From the NCBI GenBank assembly GCA_963383645.1, contig OY726561.1:23826795-23890794 (forward strand): a stretch of 64,000 nt of DNA, written 5' to 3'. The position numbers and the translations under genes are program-made. Positions 31,193 to 41,305 of this stretch are shown here, one piece after another. Position 1 is the first letter of the stretch. Each line of letters starts with the position of its first letter. The notes below the pieces were generated by a model. It had not been told where the DNA came from and did no database searches. It was given only the letters and a program-made list of their open reading frames with translations. Origin of the DNA: Muscardinus avellanarius (Eukaryota > Chordata > Mammalia > Rodentia > Gliridae).

Positions 31193-31314
31193 TTATTGCA
31201 AATCTTACTGATGCCTGCCCATATTGATTTGTTATATTTGCAAGGACCAATTTTGTTGGGATTTTTAGAAAATCCATGAATAATTCTTCTGACTTTTTTC
31301 TCAATTGAAAATAT

Positions 31315-31505
31315 AGCCGGGTGTGGTGGCGCACGCTTGTAATCCCCGCGCTTGGGAGGTGGAGTCAGGAGGATCCCGCAAGTTCGAAACCAGCCTCATG
31401 GTTTAAGAGACCCTAGTTCCAAATAAAAATATAAAATAGGTCTGGGAGTGTATCCCGGAGGTAGAAGGGTTTCCAGGAACCCCAGTACCACCAGAAAAAA
31501 AAAAG
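31315..31505 (+). mobile_element. B1-ID SINE, B-short, young
   Basis: GCCGGGTGTGGTGGCGCACG, CCCCGCGCTTGGGAGG, 'taagagaccctagttcc', AATAGGTCTGGGAGTGTATC, GGAACCCCAGTACCACC and an A tail. Flanks GAAAATATA and GAAAACATA may be the target duplication. Confidence 0.93.
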
Positions 31506-33035
31506 AAAACATAAATGCTATACTAAATATAGATGTTCAGCAAAACGTGATAGTTTTACTGTAAGAGAAATTAGTCCAGGAACTAGACAGGTGGCCTAAG
31601 AAGTAAACAAGGTGTACCAGGATCAGGTTGCTGAAATTCTGAACACTCCAAAGAAAGGTCTTGGGTGGTTCTTGGAAAACAATCTCATAGACTTTGGTGA
31701 ATAACAGTATTTTATGTAGGAGACCTTTGGTCACAAGGCACAAGTTTTTTATAACTATGAATTTTGGTCAATGTTCTTTTTTTTATTTTGTCCTTGATTC
31801 TGGAGGCATGAAAACCTTTAAGTGACCCATATAAAAATCCTGAAAACCAGTTCTCAGGTAAACTTTTCTAGTAGACAGTGCTTTGCATACACTGGATGCA
31901 TCATGACTAGAGGAATTATTAGGTGTACCTTCCTGTGATTACTTTCAGAAAAAACACTTTGAAGCTTCTGACTTTCCCTGAGTGAGGCCCCTTATGCCCC
32001 TTTTCTTTTTTGATTTGGGTCTGTATCATCTCCCTGTAATGAACAGTCAACATAAGTAGGACAGCTTTTCTGAGTGCTCTGATTCATCGCAGTGAGTTAT
32101 CAGACCTGAAGATGGTTTGAGGTCTGATAATTTCCAACAAATAAGGTTGTTACAATAATTAAATAAAATGGTATTTGAAGAGTCCTTAAGACAATGTTGG
32201 GCTTAACAATGAGTAGTTTTCTCATCATTACTGTTACCTTAAGTCTTTATCTGTTGAATCTAGACAGCTAACAAATTCAATCATCACAATATTTATTTAT
32301 TTGTGAACTTTTTTTATTTCTCAATAGAAAGACTTCCAAATTGGTGGACTTTTAACTGGTTGGCCCAATATTTGATGTCTAATATCTATGCATAGAGTAA
32401 TCACTAAATCCCTATTTCTTCATAACATTAATTAATAAATATAAATATGAATAAGAAGAATTATAAGAAACTAGTTTGAAAAAATAATTATCAAAAATCA
32501 CAATAATTTTTCTTAAAATATCTGAAGAAAAGTTAGGATTTAAAGGTTTCATTTGGCTTCATAATATTACCTAAATTAGACATGATAATAATAATGAAAA
32601 ATTATAAAATACAAAATTCAGTCCAATTTAATGATGGAACAACTTCTAAATACTGACCAAGAAGTTATATGTAGTCTGCTGAGATATGTTATTCACTAGA
32701 GAGGTTAAGGCTTAAGTATTGTAAATAGAATTTAGTTCTTCTATAGGTTGAAAATTAAAGGCTTTCCCACTTCCTTGCAAACCTCAGATTCTAATTTCAA
32801 AGGCTAACCATTCATATTTTTATACTTATTTATAATCATTCATAAAATGTTAATATATTTTCAGGGCTTTGTTTCAATTTTGAACTAGACTTCATGAAAC
32901 TCCACTATAACAAGATAAATAGACTTAAAATATCTCAATACTATGAATTACAAAATTGCAATACAGGTAATGTTGAGTGTGTCCAGCCAAGGACAGTTGT
33001 GAGACTACCTGCATCTGTCATTTTATTGTATTTGG
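31506..33035. other. Unique-looking DNA, no gene recognised
   Basis: Holds a perfect hairpin at 32097-32130 and, just beyond, a CTCF-like site. The 68-codon minus-strand frame at 31537-31743 has no recognisable family. Confidence 0.4.
32097..32130. repeat. Perfect 11-bp inverted repeat (hairpin)
   Basis: TTATCAGACCT (32097-32107) and AGGTCTGATAA (32120-32130) are exact reverse complements around a 12-nt spacer. It is not part of a recognised repeat. It could be a protein-binding palindrome, a remnant of transposon ends, or chance. Confidence 0.9.
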
Positions 33036-33048
33036 TGCCACCTGGTGG
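33036..33048 (-). promoter_or_regulatory. CTCF-core-like motif in a palindrome
   Basis: The minus strand reads CCACCAGGTGGCA, which fits the CTCF core CCASYAGRKGGCA at every position. On the plus strand the same bases are part of TGCCACCTGGTGGCA (33036-33050), an inverted repeat of two 7-bp arms around one base, so the plus strand gives a near match. It lies outside recognised repeats. Confidence 0.5.
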
Positions 33049-33340
33049 CAGATGTCCACTTTAGTTTAAATATAAATGGGGATATTTCTAGGTCCTGGAT
33101 TGTTGTTTGAGACTACTTGTATATTGGCAGTCATTCCAGAAATATTATTACTTTTCATCTACAGCATTTGTCCAATCCAGGGAGATTGAAACAATAGACT
33201 ACTTGAGCCACAAGAACCCAATCTGGTTCTTTTGCAATAGTTAAGAGAACAAAACGTGTATGGGAGCAGACCTTTATACCATGCCCAGCAGATTGATGCA
33301 TTTGTATTGACCTATTTTTTTTTCTAGTCAGACTTTGTTT

Positions 33341-33460
33341 GCTGAGCTTGGTGTTGTGGTACATGCTTATAATTCTAGTATTTGGGAGGCAGAGAAAGGA
33401 GGATTTTGTCCAAACAGGAGGATTTTGTCCAGGCCCTCAGGAGCTTAGTGAGACTCCATA
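33341..33460 (+). mobile_element. B1 fragment with internal duplication
   Basis: GCTGAGCTTGGTGTTGTGGT, then ATTTGGGAGGCAGAGAAAGG. GAGGATTTTGTCC occurs twice (about 33401 and 33418), an internal duplication of about 17 bp. The B1 half ends where L1 begins; no ID half remains. Confidence 0.8.
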
Positions 33461-34492
33461 GATGGGATGACATTAAACTAAAAAGTTTCTGTTCATCAAA
33501 GGGAACCATTGAGAGTCTAAAGATCTTTTCTAGTATTCTTCTGATAGAGGACTAATATCTAGAATATACACAATATTTAAAATACTTAACACTAAAAAAT
33601 CAAAAAATTCAATCAAGAAATAGACACTTCACAAAAAAAAGAAGTACATATAGCCAATAAATAAGAAATTCTCTAACATCATTAGTAATCAGTGAGGTGC
33701 AAATCAAAACTATTGAGATTACATCTTACCCCAAGCAGAATGGCAATCATCAAGAAGTCAAACAACAATAAATGCGAGCAAGAGTGTGGGGGAAATAGGA
33801 ACTCTCCTATATTCTTGGTGGGACTGCAAATTAGTACAGCCATTATGCTATGAATATCAATGTGGAGATTCCTCAGAAACCTTGGACCGAATGTCAGAAT
33901 ATTATAGTAATACATACATATCCACATTTATAATAAAACAATTCATAAGAGATAAATCATGGAAACAACCTATGTGTCTATCAACAGATTAAAAAATTAC
34001 AGAATTATGGGATATACACATGATAGAATTTTACTCTGGGGTAAAGAAGAACAAAATTATGTCATTTGTAGGAAAATAGATGGAATTGAAAAAAATGTGT
34101 TGGGTGAGATTAGACAGATATGAAAAATGAAGGGTCATAATGTTTTCTTTCATATGGGGACTCTAGGGAATAATTGAGATACAAGAAGGACTACAGAAAA
34201 TGGAGGAGAAACTCAAGTGATTTGAATGAGGGAGGTGATACAGGAAGGGGGTAGAGGGGGGATAATTAATGAATAATTAATGAAAGAAATACTTTCATTG
34301 ACATTATGTAGAGAAGCAAGAATATGAAAGCCAACCTCAATATCCTGTATAGGGAAAGGGGGAAGGGGAGGAGTGGTGAGGGAGCCTAGAAAAGCTCACC
34401 AACTGCTGTGTGCATGTATGTCACCATCACTGTGACCTATACTAAGATGTGGGACTATCATGCACCAATGAAAGCATAGAAATAAAAAGAAG
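33461..34492 (+). mobile_element. L1 3' end, sense strand (ORF2 C terminus and 3' UTR)
   Basis: Contains classic L1 tail text: TTCTGTTCATCAAAGGGAAC, AGGTGCAAATCAAAACTATT, CAGAATGGCAATCATC, TGGTGGGACTGCAAATTAGT and GAGATTCCTCAGAAACCTTG. The purine-rich 3' UTR and terminal CATGCACCAATGAAAGCATA follow. 5' truncated and full of stops. Confidence 0.92.
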
Positions 34493-34553
34493 GGCTATGG
34501 GTATTGGGGTATGGCTAGGAGGTAACATACCTCTGGTTTTCATCTCCAGTCAC
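34493..34553 (+). mobile_element. ID unit of a truncated SINE
   Basis: GTATTGGGGTATGGCTAGG and ATCTCCAGTCACACAC: an ID half lacking B1, running into a CA array. Confidence 0.75.
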
Positions 34554-34578
34554 ACACACACACACACACACACACACC
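34551..34578. repeat. (CA)n microsatellite at a SINE tail
   Basis: Short perfect CA array directly after the ID unit. Confidence 0.95.
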
Positions 34579-34618
34579 ACAAAGAGTCTACCTATAAAAT
34601 AGTACTACTAACAATTTC

Positions 34619-34828
34619 TCAAGCTTAGCATGGTGGAACACACTTGCAATCCCAGTACTTGGGAGGCTGAGACAGGAGGTCTGCAGTTTTGCAGCCAGCC
34701 TCAGCTACTTAGTGAGGCCTTATGCAACTTACTGAGACCCTGATTAAAACAAAGAATAAAAATGGGGCTGGAGTGTAGCTCAGAGGTAGAATGCTCTTGG
34801 GTTCAGTCCTGAGTGCTGTAAAAAATTT
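34619..34828 (+). mobile_element. B1-ID SINE, type A
   Basis: AGCTTAGCATGGTGGAACAC, CCCAGTACTTGGGAGGCTG, linker, ID half GAGTGTAGCTCAGAGGTAGA and a degraded 3' end. Confidence 0.88.
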
Positions 34829-35104
34829 ATCTTGAGGGTTTTTGCAATAAGTAAATAGACAATACATTAGGTTCTTAGAAATGTTCCTTGTCATTCAACA
34901 AAGAAAAACAAATAATAAACAAGAAATTTTTAGTATCGTGTCATCTTGATAATAATACAAAAGGGACAAAGACAAGTGGAACAAACTAAAAATAAATGAT
35001 GCTGTGGAGTTTGTGAATTGTGTATTTTACTTTTTTTTTTTTTTTGGTGGTACTGGGGTTCATGGAAACCCTTCTACCTCCATGCTACACTCCCAGACAC
35101 CAAT

Positions 35105-35117
35105 AATATATATATAT

Positions 35118-35177
<60 letters not shown>
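35105..35177. repeat. (TA)n(CA)n(TA)n compound array
   Basis: TA units, about 21 CA units, TA units again, followed by the T tract of the nested SINE. Hybrid of the outer linker and the inner tail. Confidence 0.95.
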
Positions 35178-35192
<15 letters not shown>

Positions 35193-35373
35193 GGTGGTAC
35201 TGGGGTTCCCGGAAGCCCTTCTGCCTTCGGGCTACACTCCCAGACCTATTTTTACATTTTTTTATTTGGAAACAGGGTCTCCTAAACCAGCGTGCGCGGC
35301 TGGCTTCGAACCTGCGCGATCCTCCTGTCTCTGCCTCCCAAGCGCGGGGATTACAAGCGTGCGCCACCACTCC

Positions 35374-35379
<6 letters not shown>
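35177..35379 (-). mobile_element. B1-ID SINE, B-short, nested, CpG rich
   Basis: GGTGGTACTGGGGTTCCCGG, TTCGGGCTACACTCCCAG, 'ctcctaaaccagcgtgcgcg' junction and GCGCCACCACTCCCGGC. Strong CpG retention implies the youngest layer of the nest. Confidence 0.95.

Positions 35380-35436
<57 letters not shown>
35379..35436. repeat. (TA)n microsatellite
   Basis: About 29 perfect TA units between the inner and outer SINE parts; self-complementary and capable of cruciform extrusion. Confidence 0.97.
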
Positions 35437-35465
<29 letters not shown>

Positions 35466-35578
35466 AGCAGGGTCTCTTAAGCCAGAGAGGCTGGCTTCAA
35501 ACCTGAGTGATCCTCCTGTTTCTGCCTCCCATGCGCAGAGATTACAAGCCTGCACCACCATGCCCGGGTGTATTTTAC

Positions 35579-35985
35579 ATTTTATATGGGTATGTATATG
35601 CTTATATGTTTTACTTTATACATGTATATGTATGGACTTTACTGCATATATGTATGTATATGTTATAGACATATATATATATATTGTACATGTGTTTTGA
35701 CAATTGTGTGTGAAATAAAGGAATGGACCCTTTAAAATATCACTTTTCAGAACAAAATGTCTTTAAGAGGGAAGAGTGCTGATTAATCAAAAACACTGAG
35801 CATAGTAAAGAGGGAAGCGGACAGACTAGCCTCACTCTTGACAATAACAGAGCTTTTAATCTCCTTCCTACCTGTCTGTATCCCTCTCGAGTCTCTTCTC
35901 CTTCAGTAAACTGCCTTTGAAGTACTTCAATCATGCTCTTTCCTACAGGTAATCACTGACCTCTATTTCGGCTGTCACCACTGAA
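35579..35985. other. DNA without recognised genes
   Basis: Starts A+T- and TATG-rich (35580-35695), then unique-looking. No gene recognised. Confidence 0.4.
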
Positions 35986-35989
35986 AGCA

Positions 35990-36110
35990 ACGCATTTATC
36001 TTTATTTTAACAGGAGTATAAGCTTCTTCAGGGGAATTGATGAGTTTATTTCTTAGTCTGTACCCCTGACATCATTAATTCAATGCCATGCATCAAGGAC
36101 TGGAATACAT
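35990..36110 (+). mobile_element. Probable L2 LINE 3' remnant
   Basis: AGGAGTATAAGCTTCTTCAG, TCTGTACCCCTGACATCATT and CAATGCCATGCATCAAGG follow the L2 3' block order in a decayed form. Confidence 0.45.
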
Positions 36111-36455
36111 AATTAGATAAGCATCCCTTTCTGCTTCAGCATTACTATTTAGGAAGGGGATGAAAGGATATGCTAATTGGACACTTCATTATTTCAAGCA
36201 CAAGGTCTGAGTAAGCAATTGGGACTTCCTTTTTTTAATCTATTCACAAAAGTGGTTCAATCTTCTCATAGGAACTGCCAAATTTCTTCTAAGACACAAA
36301 CTTAAACCACTGTTCATGATATTTTTTGACAGATTAAATGTCAACCTGATTTCTTCACCCATAAAGGATATGTTTGAAATCAGCATTGATGCCGACCACA
36401 TTTAGAAACAAAAATTGCTTCCTAAAGTTTTGGGTAATACAACAGGTTTTTTGCT
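36111..36455. other. DNA without recognised genes
   Basis: Nothing recognised. Confidence 0.4.
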
Positions 36456-36457
36456 TC

Positions 36458-36506
36458 CGTCCTTCCTCCCTCCCTTCCTTCCTTCCTTCCTTCCTTCCTT
36501 CCTTCT
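36458..36506. repeat. (CCTT)n microsatellite
   Basis: CCTT/CCCT tetranucleotide array, about 10 units, cleanest in its right half. Confidence 0.95.
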
Positions 36507-36740
36507 TTATTTTGCCTTTATGTCAATCACTACCAAAAATTTAATTTTGTTTTTCTGCAATTATTTAAACACATATATAGACATGCCAAATGTAAGACTG
36601 GGATATAAAATAATGCAAAATTTGGAGTTTTCCACTGAAGTTGAACACAAAAAAAAAATGTTTAAACTTGAGAGGACCTTTATTTTCCAAACAAAATTTC
36701 TGCTGATTTAAAAATACTCCAATTCCCTTAAAAATTCATA

Positions 36741-36914
36741 GCCCACCAGGAATAGTGGCACACACTTGTAATCCCAGCATTTGAGAGGCTGAGACAGGAA
36801 GATCAAGGTTCAAGGACAGCCTCAGCTACTTAGTGAGGTCCCTTGCAACTCAGTGAGACCCTGTTTCAAAATAAATAATAAAAATAGGTCTGGGGGTGTA
36901 GCTTGGAGGTAGAT
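36741..36914 (+). mobile_element. B1-ID SINE, 3' truncated
   Basis: GCCCACCAGGAATAGTGGCA, CCCAGCATTTGAGAGGCTG, 'aataggtctgggggtgtagc', then breaks off at GGAGGTAGATTC where L1 sequence begins. Confidence 0.85.
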
Positions 36915-37098
36915 TCTTTTGTATTTCCCATAATTTTGTAATCCAGTCATCTGTTGATGGACACCTAGGTTGGTTCTATAGTTTGGCTATTGTGAGTTGT
37001 GCTGCTATGAATGTGGGTGAGCATATGTTACTACAGTTTTCTCATTTCAACCTCTTTGGAAAGATACCCAGTAGAGGCATAGCTGGATATGTGAATAT
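36915..37098 (-). mobile_element. L1 3' fragment, reverse strand
   Basis: ATCCAGTCATCTGTTGATGG, GGTTGGTTCTATAGTTTGGC, 'ttgtgagttgtgctgctatg' and AAAGATACCCAGTAGAGG are L1 tail text in reverse complement. Confidence 0.85.
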
Positions 37099-37109
37099 GA
37101 CATTGCTAA

Positions 37110-37245
37110 CCTGAACACTTGATATTGGTGAGGCAAGAGGGGGGCACCAAGAACTGTGTGGATGTATGCCATTGTCAGCACAATCTACATTATGATATGA
37201 TACTATAATGCACCAATAATAAATAAATAAATAAAAAATAAAGTT
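37110..37245 (+). mobile_element. L1 3' terminal block
   Basis: GGGGCACCAAGAACTGTGTG, 'gatgtatgccattgtcag', ATGATACTATAATGCACCAA and an AAAT tail. Confidence 0.7.
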
Positions 37246-37599
37246 TATGAGCTTTTGTCCATGGCTCTTAGAAGGAAGACTTTAAATCCTTGAATTTCCT
37301 ATGTAATAGTAGATCTTTGCTATACTTGAGCTCTTCTGATGGCATCTGATAGCTATGCTAATAAAGTGACTCAAAGTGAGACCCTGAGACAGCTTTGCTC
37401 TGAGGAATGGCCATGTGAGGAAGACCAACACTATGAATGGAGAACTAAAACTTTGTGCTAGTACAACCTACAGAGAAAACAGGTATCTGAAGACTGGGTC
37501 CAGTCACAGATGACTTAATCAACCAGGCCTTTCTCATAAACCTCAGAAAAGATTGTGGATCCCAGGCTTTGTGTAACTTTTTTCCCTAGTGAACACAGT

Positions 37600-37930
37600 G
37601 ATGTGCCAGGAGGGTGCTATATCCTCATTCTCCTACAAGTCACTCTACCCCAGTTCCCACCTCATTCCCTTCCCCATCCCTCCTTCTCATGTTTGGCTGA
37701 TTGACTTTGATTTATTTGTGAATGTACATCATGTACATTGGGGAATTCCACTCTCCCCGCTTCCGATCTCCCTCTGTTAGGTCACCTTAGTTGGGAACCT
37801 TGGTTGTTTCCATAATTGGACACTTGTTGAGTGTGTTGTTACGAACATTTGTATGCATGATTTACTATAGTTTTCTGATTTTAACTCTTTTGGAAAAATA
37901 CTGAGAAGTGGTATAGTGTTCCCATTCTTA
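37600..37930 (-). mobile_element. L1 3' UTR and tail, reverse strand
   Basis: CCCCAGTTCCCACCTCATTC, GAATGTACATCATGTACATT, then 'ccttggttgtttccataatt' and 'tgagtgtgttgttacgaa' text. No coding capacity. Confidence 0.75.
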
Positions 37931-38059
37931 CTTTTTTATTTTATTTTATTTTATTCTTACTTTTTTATTTATTTTATAAAAATTAAAAATTATTCAATTA
38001 TTTACTTTATAAAAATCTCCATGGGCCACCTCATTTTCATTTTCAAATATTTAAAATAT

Positions 38060-39455
38060 AAAGTGACTTTTTATTTTTATTTTTTAAAATTTTTATCAGT
38101 GAAGTATGATTATATTTCAAAGTGAGGATCAAAGTGATACAAACGTACATGAACACCAAGTGAGTACACTTGCTGTACTCACTTCCCCATCCCACTCCAC
38201 TCTTCCATTCCCTCGCTGTACATGTTAGTGAGATTGGTAGTAATGCCTTCATGTATTGTTATAGAATTATTTGAACTTTTCCCTTCACCCATCATCCTTT
38301 TTCTGCTTTAACCTCCCCATAATCCCATTCCATTTTTCTACTGAACATTCTCCTTGTTTATCCGAACTTTCCTATGTTCTCTAATCTCTTTATACCTTCT
38401 GCACATAAGTGAAAACATATCATCTTTCATTTCTGAAATTGGCTCACCTCACTCAAAATAATATTCTCTAGTTCCATCCTTTTTCTTGCAAATGACATAA
38501 TTTGACACTTATGACTAAGTAAAATTCTATCATCTATATATATCACATTTTGGTATCTATTAATTTGTTGACAGACATGTAGATTGGTTTCATAATTTGG
38601 CTTATTGTGAATTATGTTGCTAGAAACATAAATGAGCATGCATAATTATAGTATTATAACTAATTCTTTTGAAAGAACACCAAGGAATGGTACAGTTGGG
38701 TCAAATAGTGATTCTATTCCTAATCTTTTGAGGAACTTCCATAGTGATCCCCATAGTGGTTGTACTAGTTCCCTGTCCCACCCAAAGTATCTTAAGAATT
38801 CCTATTTTCTCACATACTTGCCAATATTTATTATTATTTGTATTTCTGATGATTGCCATTCCAATTGAAGTTAGAAGGAATCTCAGTATAGGTTTTGATT
38901 TGCATTTTCCCAATTGCTAGAAATGTTAAATATTTTTTCAGCTGGGCGTGGTGGCGCACGCTTGTAATCCCAGCATTCGGGAGGCTGAGACCTGAGGATC
39001 GCGGTTCGTGGACAGCCCCAGCTACTTAGTGAGGCCCTCTGCAACTCAGTGAGACCTGGTTTCATAATAAAGAATAAAAAAAATAAGGCAGAGGGTGTAG
39101 CTTGGAGGTTGAATGCCCCTGGGTTCCATCCCCAGACCCGCAAAAAAAAAAAAAAAAAAAAAAAAAAATTCATACATTTACTAGCCAATCACATTTCTTC
39201 TTTTGAAAAGTGTCTATTCAGTTCAGTTGCCCCTATTTTATTGGGTTATATTTTGTACATGTGTTAAGTTTTTTTTAATTTTTATATAGTCTAGAAATTA
39301 GTTATCTAATTAAAGAACTAGCTGACATAGGTTTTGTCCCATTCTATAGGCTTTCTCCTCAGAATCTTTTTTCTTTTTCTGGGCAGAAGCTTTTCAGCTT
39401 AGTGCCATCCCATTTATTGATACTCAGTTTTATTTTCTGAGTTTGGGAGTCTTTC
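38060..39455 (-). mobile_element. L1 3' end, reverse strand, with nested SINE
   Basis: Left to right in reverse complement: 3' UTR (38090-38400), then GTTCCATCCTTTTTCTTGCA, TGGTTTCATAATTTGGC, CACCAAGGAATGGTACAGTT, GAGGAACTTCCATAGTGATC and GATTGCCATTCCAATTGAAG. After the SINE (38940-39168) it resumes at CTTTTGAAAAGTGTCTATTC and GCTTTTCAGCTTAGTGCCAT. It is about 1.2 kb of L1, full of stops. The 70-101 codon frames here are L1 or SINE translations. Confidence 0.92.
38940..39168 (+). mobile_element. B1-ID SINE, type A/C, nested in L1
   Basis: GCTGGGCGTGGTGGCGCACG, ATTCGGGAGGCTGAGACC, linker, ID half GAGGGTGTAGCTTGGAGGTT ending CCCAGACCCGC, then 26 A. The ID end CAGACCCGC differs from the usual CAGTACC. 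CpG sites are well kept. Confidence 0.94.
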
Positions 39456-39757
39456 TGAGAAAATAGGAGACATAAGGGACATTGGATAAATGTGGAGTGA
39501 GACCAGTAAAGTAGTGAAAGAGGTTTAGGAAAGGCACAAAGGGAGGACTGATGAAAGAAACAGTTCAAATAATGCTCTGGCAATACATGAAGGTATTACT
39601 ACCAATTTTCGTAGTATGTACAGGGAAAGAGGAAAAAGTAGTGGGGCGGAAAGTAGAAAAACGTACACCAGAAACTTTGTGCATGTAGGTTGGTATCACA
39701 CTAACCCTCATTATGATGTATACTAGTAATGTGCTAATAAAAGCATCAACATTACAT
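39456..39757 (+). mobile_element. L1 3' UTR fragment
   Basis: Purine-rich segment, 'gctctggcaatacatgaagg', ACTTTGTGCATGTAGG and CCTCATTATGATGTATACTA before an A-rich end. It abuts the reverse-strand L1 at its left. Confidence 0.75.
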
Positions 39758-39955
39758 TGTTTTAACTAAGATATAAAAGTATAAAATATACATATTTATG
39801 TAGTATCAGGTGATGATTTGCCACATGTGTAATTTTATAATGATTATATCTGTTTAAATATGCTAATCTTAAAGGAAAAAAGATATGTGTTTGTCAAGCT
39901 AATTAACTTGGTAGAATATCCTCAAGTAGATTTTAACTAATAATAATATACAAGC

Positions 39956-40158
39956 CGGGCTTGGTGGCACATGATTTTAATCCCAGTACTTGGGAGGCTG
40001 AAAGAGGAGGATCATAGGTTCACAGCCACCATCAGCTATTTAAGCCATCTGAAACTTGTTGAGACCCTGTTTCAAAATAAAGACTAAAAAATAGGGATGG
40101 GGTTGTAGCTCACAGGTAGAATACCCCTGGGTTATATCCTCAGTACTGCAAAAAAATC
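39956..40158 (+). mobile_element. B1-ID SINE, type A
   Basis: GCCGGGCTTGGTGGCACATG, CCCAGTACTTGGGAGGCTG, linker, ID half GGGTTGTAGCTCACAGGTAG ending CCTCAGTACTGCAAAAA. Confidence 0.88.
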
Positions 40159-40185
40159 ATAATATACAAAACAGATTTAAACATA

Positions 40186-40393
40186 TTTTTTTGTGGTACT
40201 GGGGATGGAACCCAGGGGCTTTCTACCTCCGCGCTATGCTCCCAGACCTATTTTATATTTTATTTGGAAACAGGGTCACCCTAAGTTGCTGACAGTCTCA
40301 CTATGTAGCTGAGGCTGGCTTCGAACCTGTGCAATCTCCCATCTCAGCTTCCCAAGTATTGGGATTACAAGAATGCACCACCATGCCCCGCTG
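40186..40393 (-). mobile_element. B1-ID SINE, B-long
   Basis: TTTTTGTGGTACTGGGGATGG, CCTCCGCGCTATGCTCCCAG, 'aagttgctgacagtctcac' and CACCATGCCCCGC. Confidence 0.92.
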
Positions 40394-40399
40394 AAATAT

Positions 40400-41100
40400 A
40401 CTTTTAAACTAAAAAATTAATATGACTAAACACACTATTAGAGCAACTTTATATTTATCTATTATATAGATCTATTGTCAATTTATAACTACAACATGTC
40501 TATTCACTTGGCCTTTCCTTACCCTGAGTGTATAAATTTTCAGTTGTTCAATGGGTACAGGTTTTTTTTATTAGTCTGCACTTTGTTTATATAGTGACAC
40601 TTAAGTAAAACACACACATATAAAATCACATATTAGTTGGTAGGGTATATATGCTAATATATAACTTCACTAATACTCATTATAGTATATATTAGTATAT
40701 TAGCTTACATTTACTTTACATATTATGTTATATTATAATTATTTGTTAAATTATATATGATATATAATTATATATTAAACAGACTATATTAGCACACATA
40801 TATACATTAAACAAAGCATTGCATGCACACATTTATATTCACACACATCTTTTAGTGATTAGTGATGAGTCATTTTTAAATGCAATTAACTGTAGATTAA
40901 CATAGAAGAGAAAATATAAATTATATTTAGTAATTTTATATTTTAATTATTGTTCATTGTTTTCAATTAATTATAATATTCAGTTCTATTGAGCCAAGAA
41001 GTTTCCTTCTATAGTATTTTATCCATATATATGCCTCACAGAGTTCATTAACTATGTCAGAGTAAACAATAGCAGAAAAATGAAGCTAAATTTTCAAAGA
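40400..41100. other. Very A+T-rich DNA
   Basis: 40610-40830 is dominated by TATA and TAATATA text with several short palindromes; it could act as a matrix-attachment-like region, but only by composition. No gene recognised. Confidence 0.4.
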
Positions 41101-41103
41101 CTA

Positions 41104-41305
41104 AGCCAGGCATGCTGCCACACACCTGTAATTTCAGGACTTGGGAGAGTGAGACAGGAAGATCACATGTTCAAGGACAGTCTCAGCAAGCAGTGAGACT
41201 CTCATCAACCAAGTGAGATTCTGTTTCAAAATATTAAATAAAATAGGTCTGAAGACATAGCTCAGAGGTAGAATGCTTCTGGTTTCAGAACCTATTTAAA
41301 AAAAC
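41104..41305 (+). mobile_element. B1-ID SINE, type A, old
   Basis: AAGCCAGGCATGCTGCCACA, ACTTGGGAGAGTGAGACAGG, AATAGGTCTGAAGACATAGC and GAGGTAGAATGCTTCTGG. Confidence 0.85.

Larger units (their letters stand above)
35031..35567 (-). mobile_element. B1-ID SINE split by a nested SINE and TA/CA arrays
   Basis: The outer element's antisense ID half is at 35031-35101 (GGTGGTACTGGGGTTCATGG, CTACACTCCCAGACAC). Its linker and B1 half resume at about 35453-35567 (TTTGGAAGCAGGGTCTCTTA to CACCATGCCCG). Exact direct repeats GTGTATTTTAC at 35020-35030 and 35568-35578 prove that everything between belongs to one target site. Confidence 0.95.

Noticed and set aside
35018..35700. Open frames of 162 and 194 codons rich in His/Thr and Ile/Tyr
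   Set aside because: They translate CA and TA arrays and two nested SINEs.
40610..40830. Replication origin or scaffold-attachment region
   Set aside because: Only A+T composition and short palindromes support it, which is not specific.
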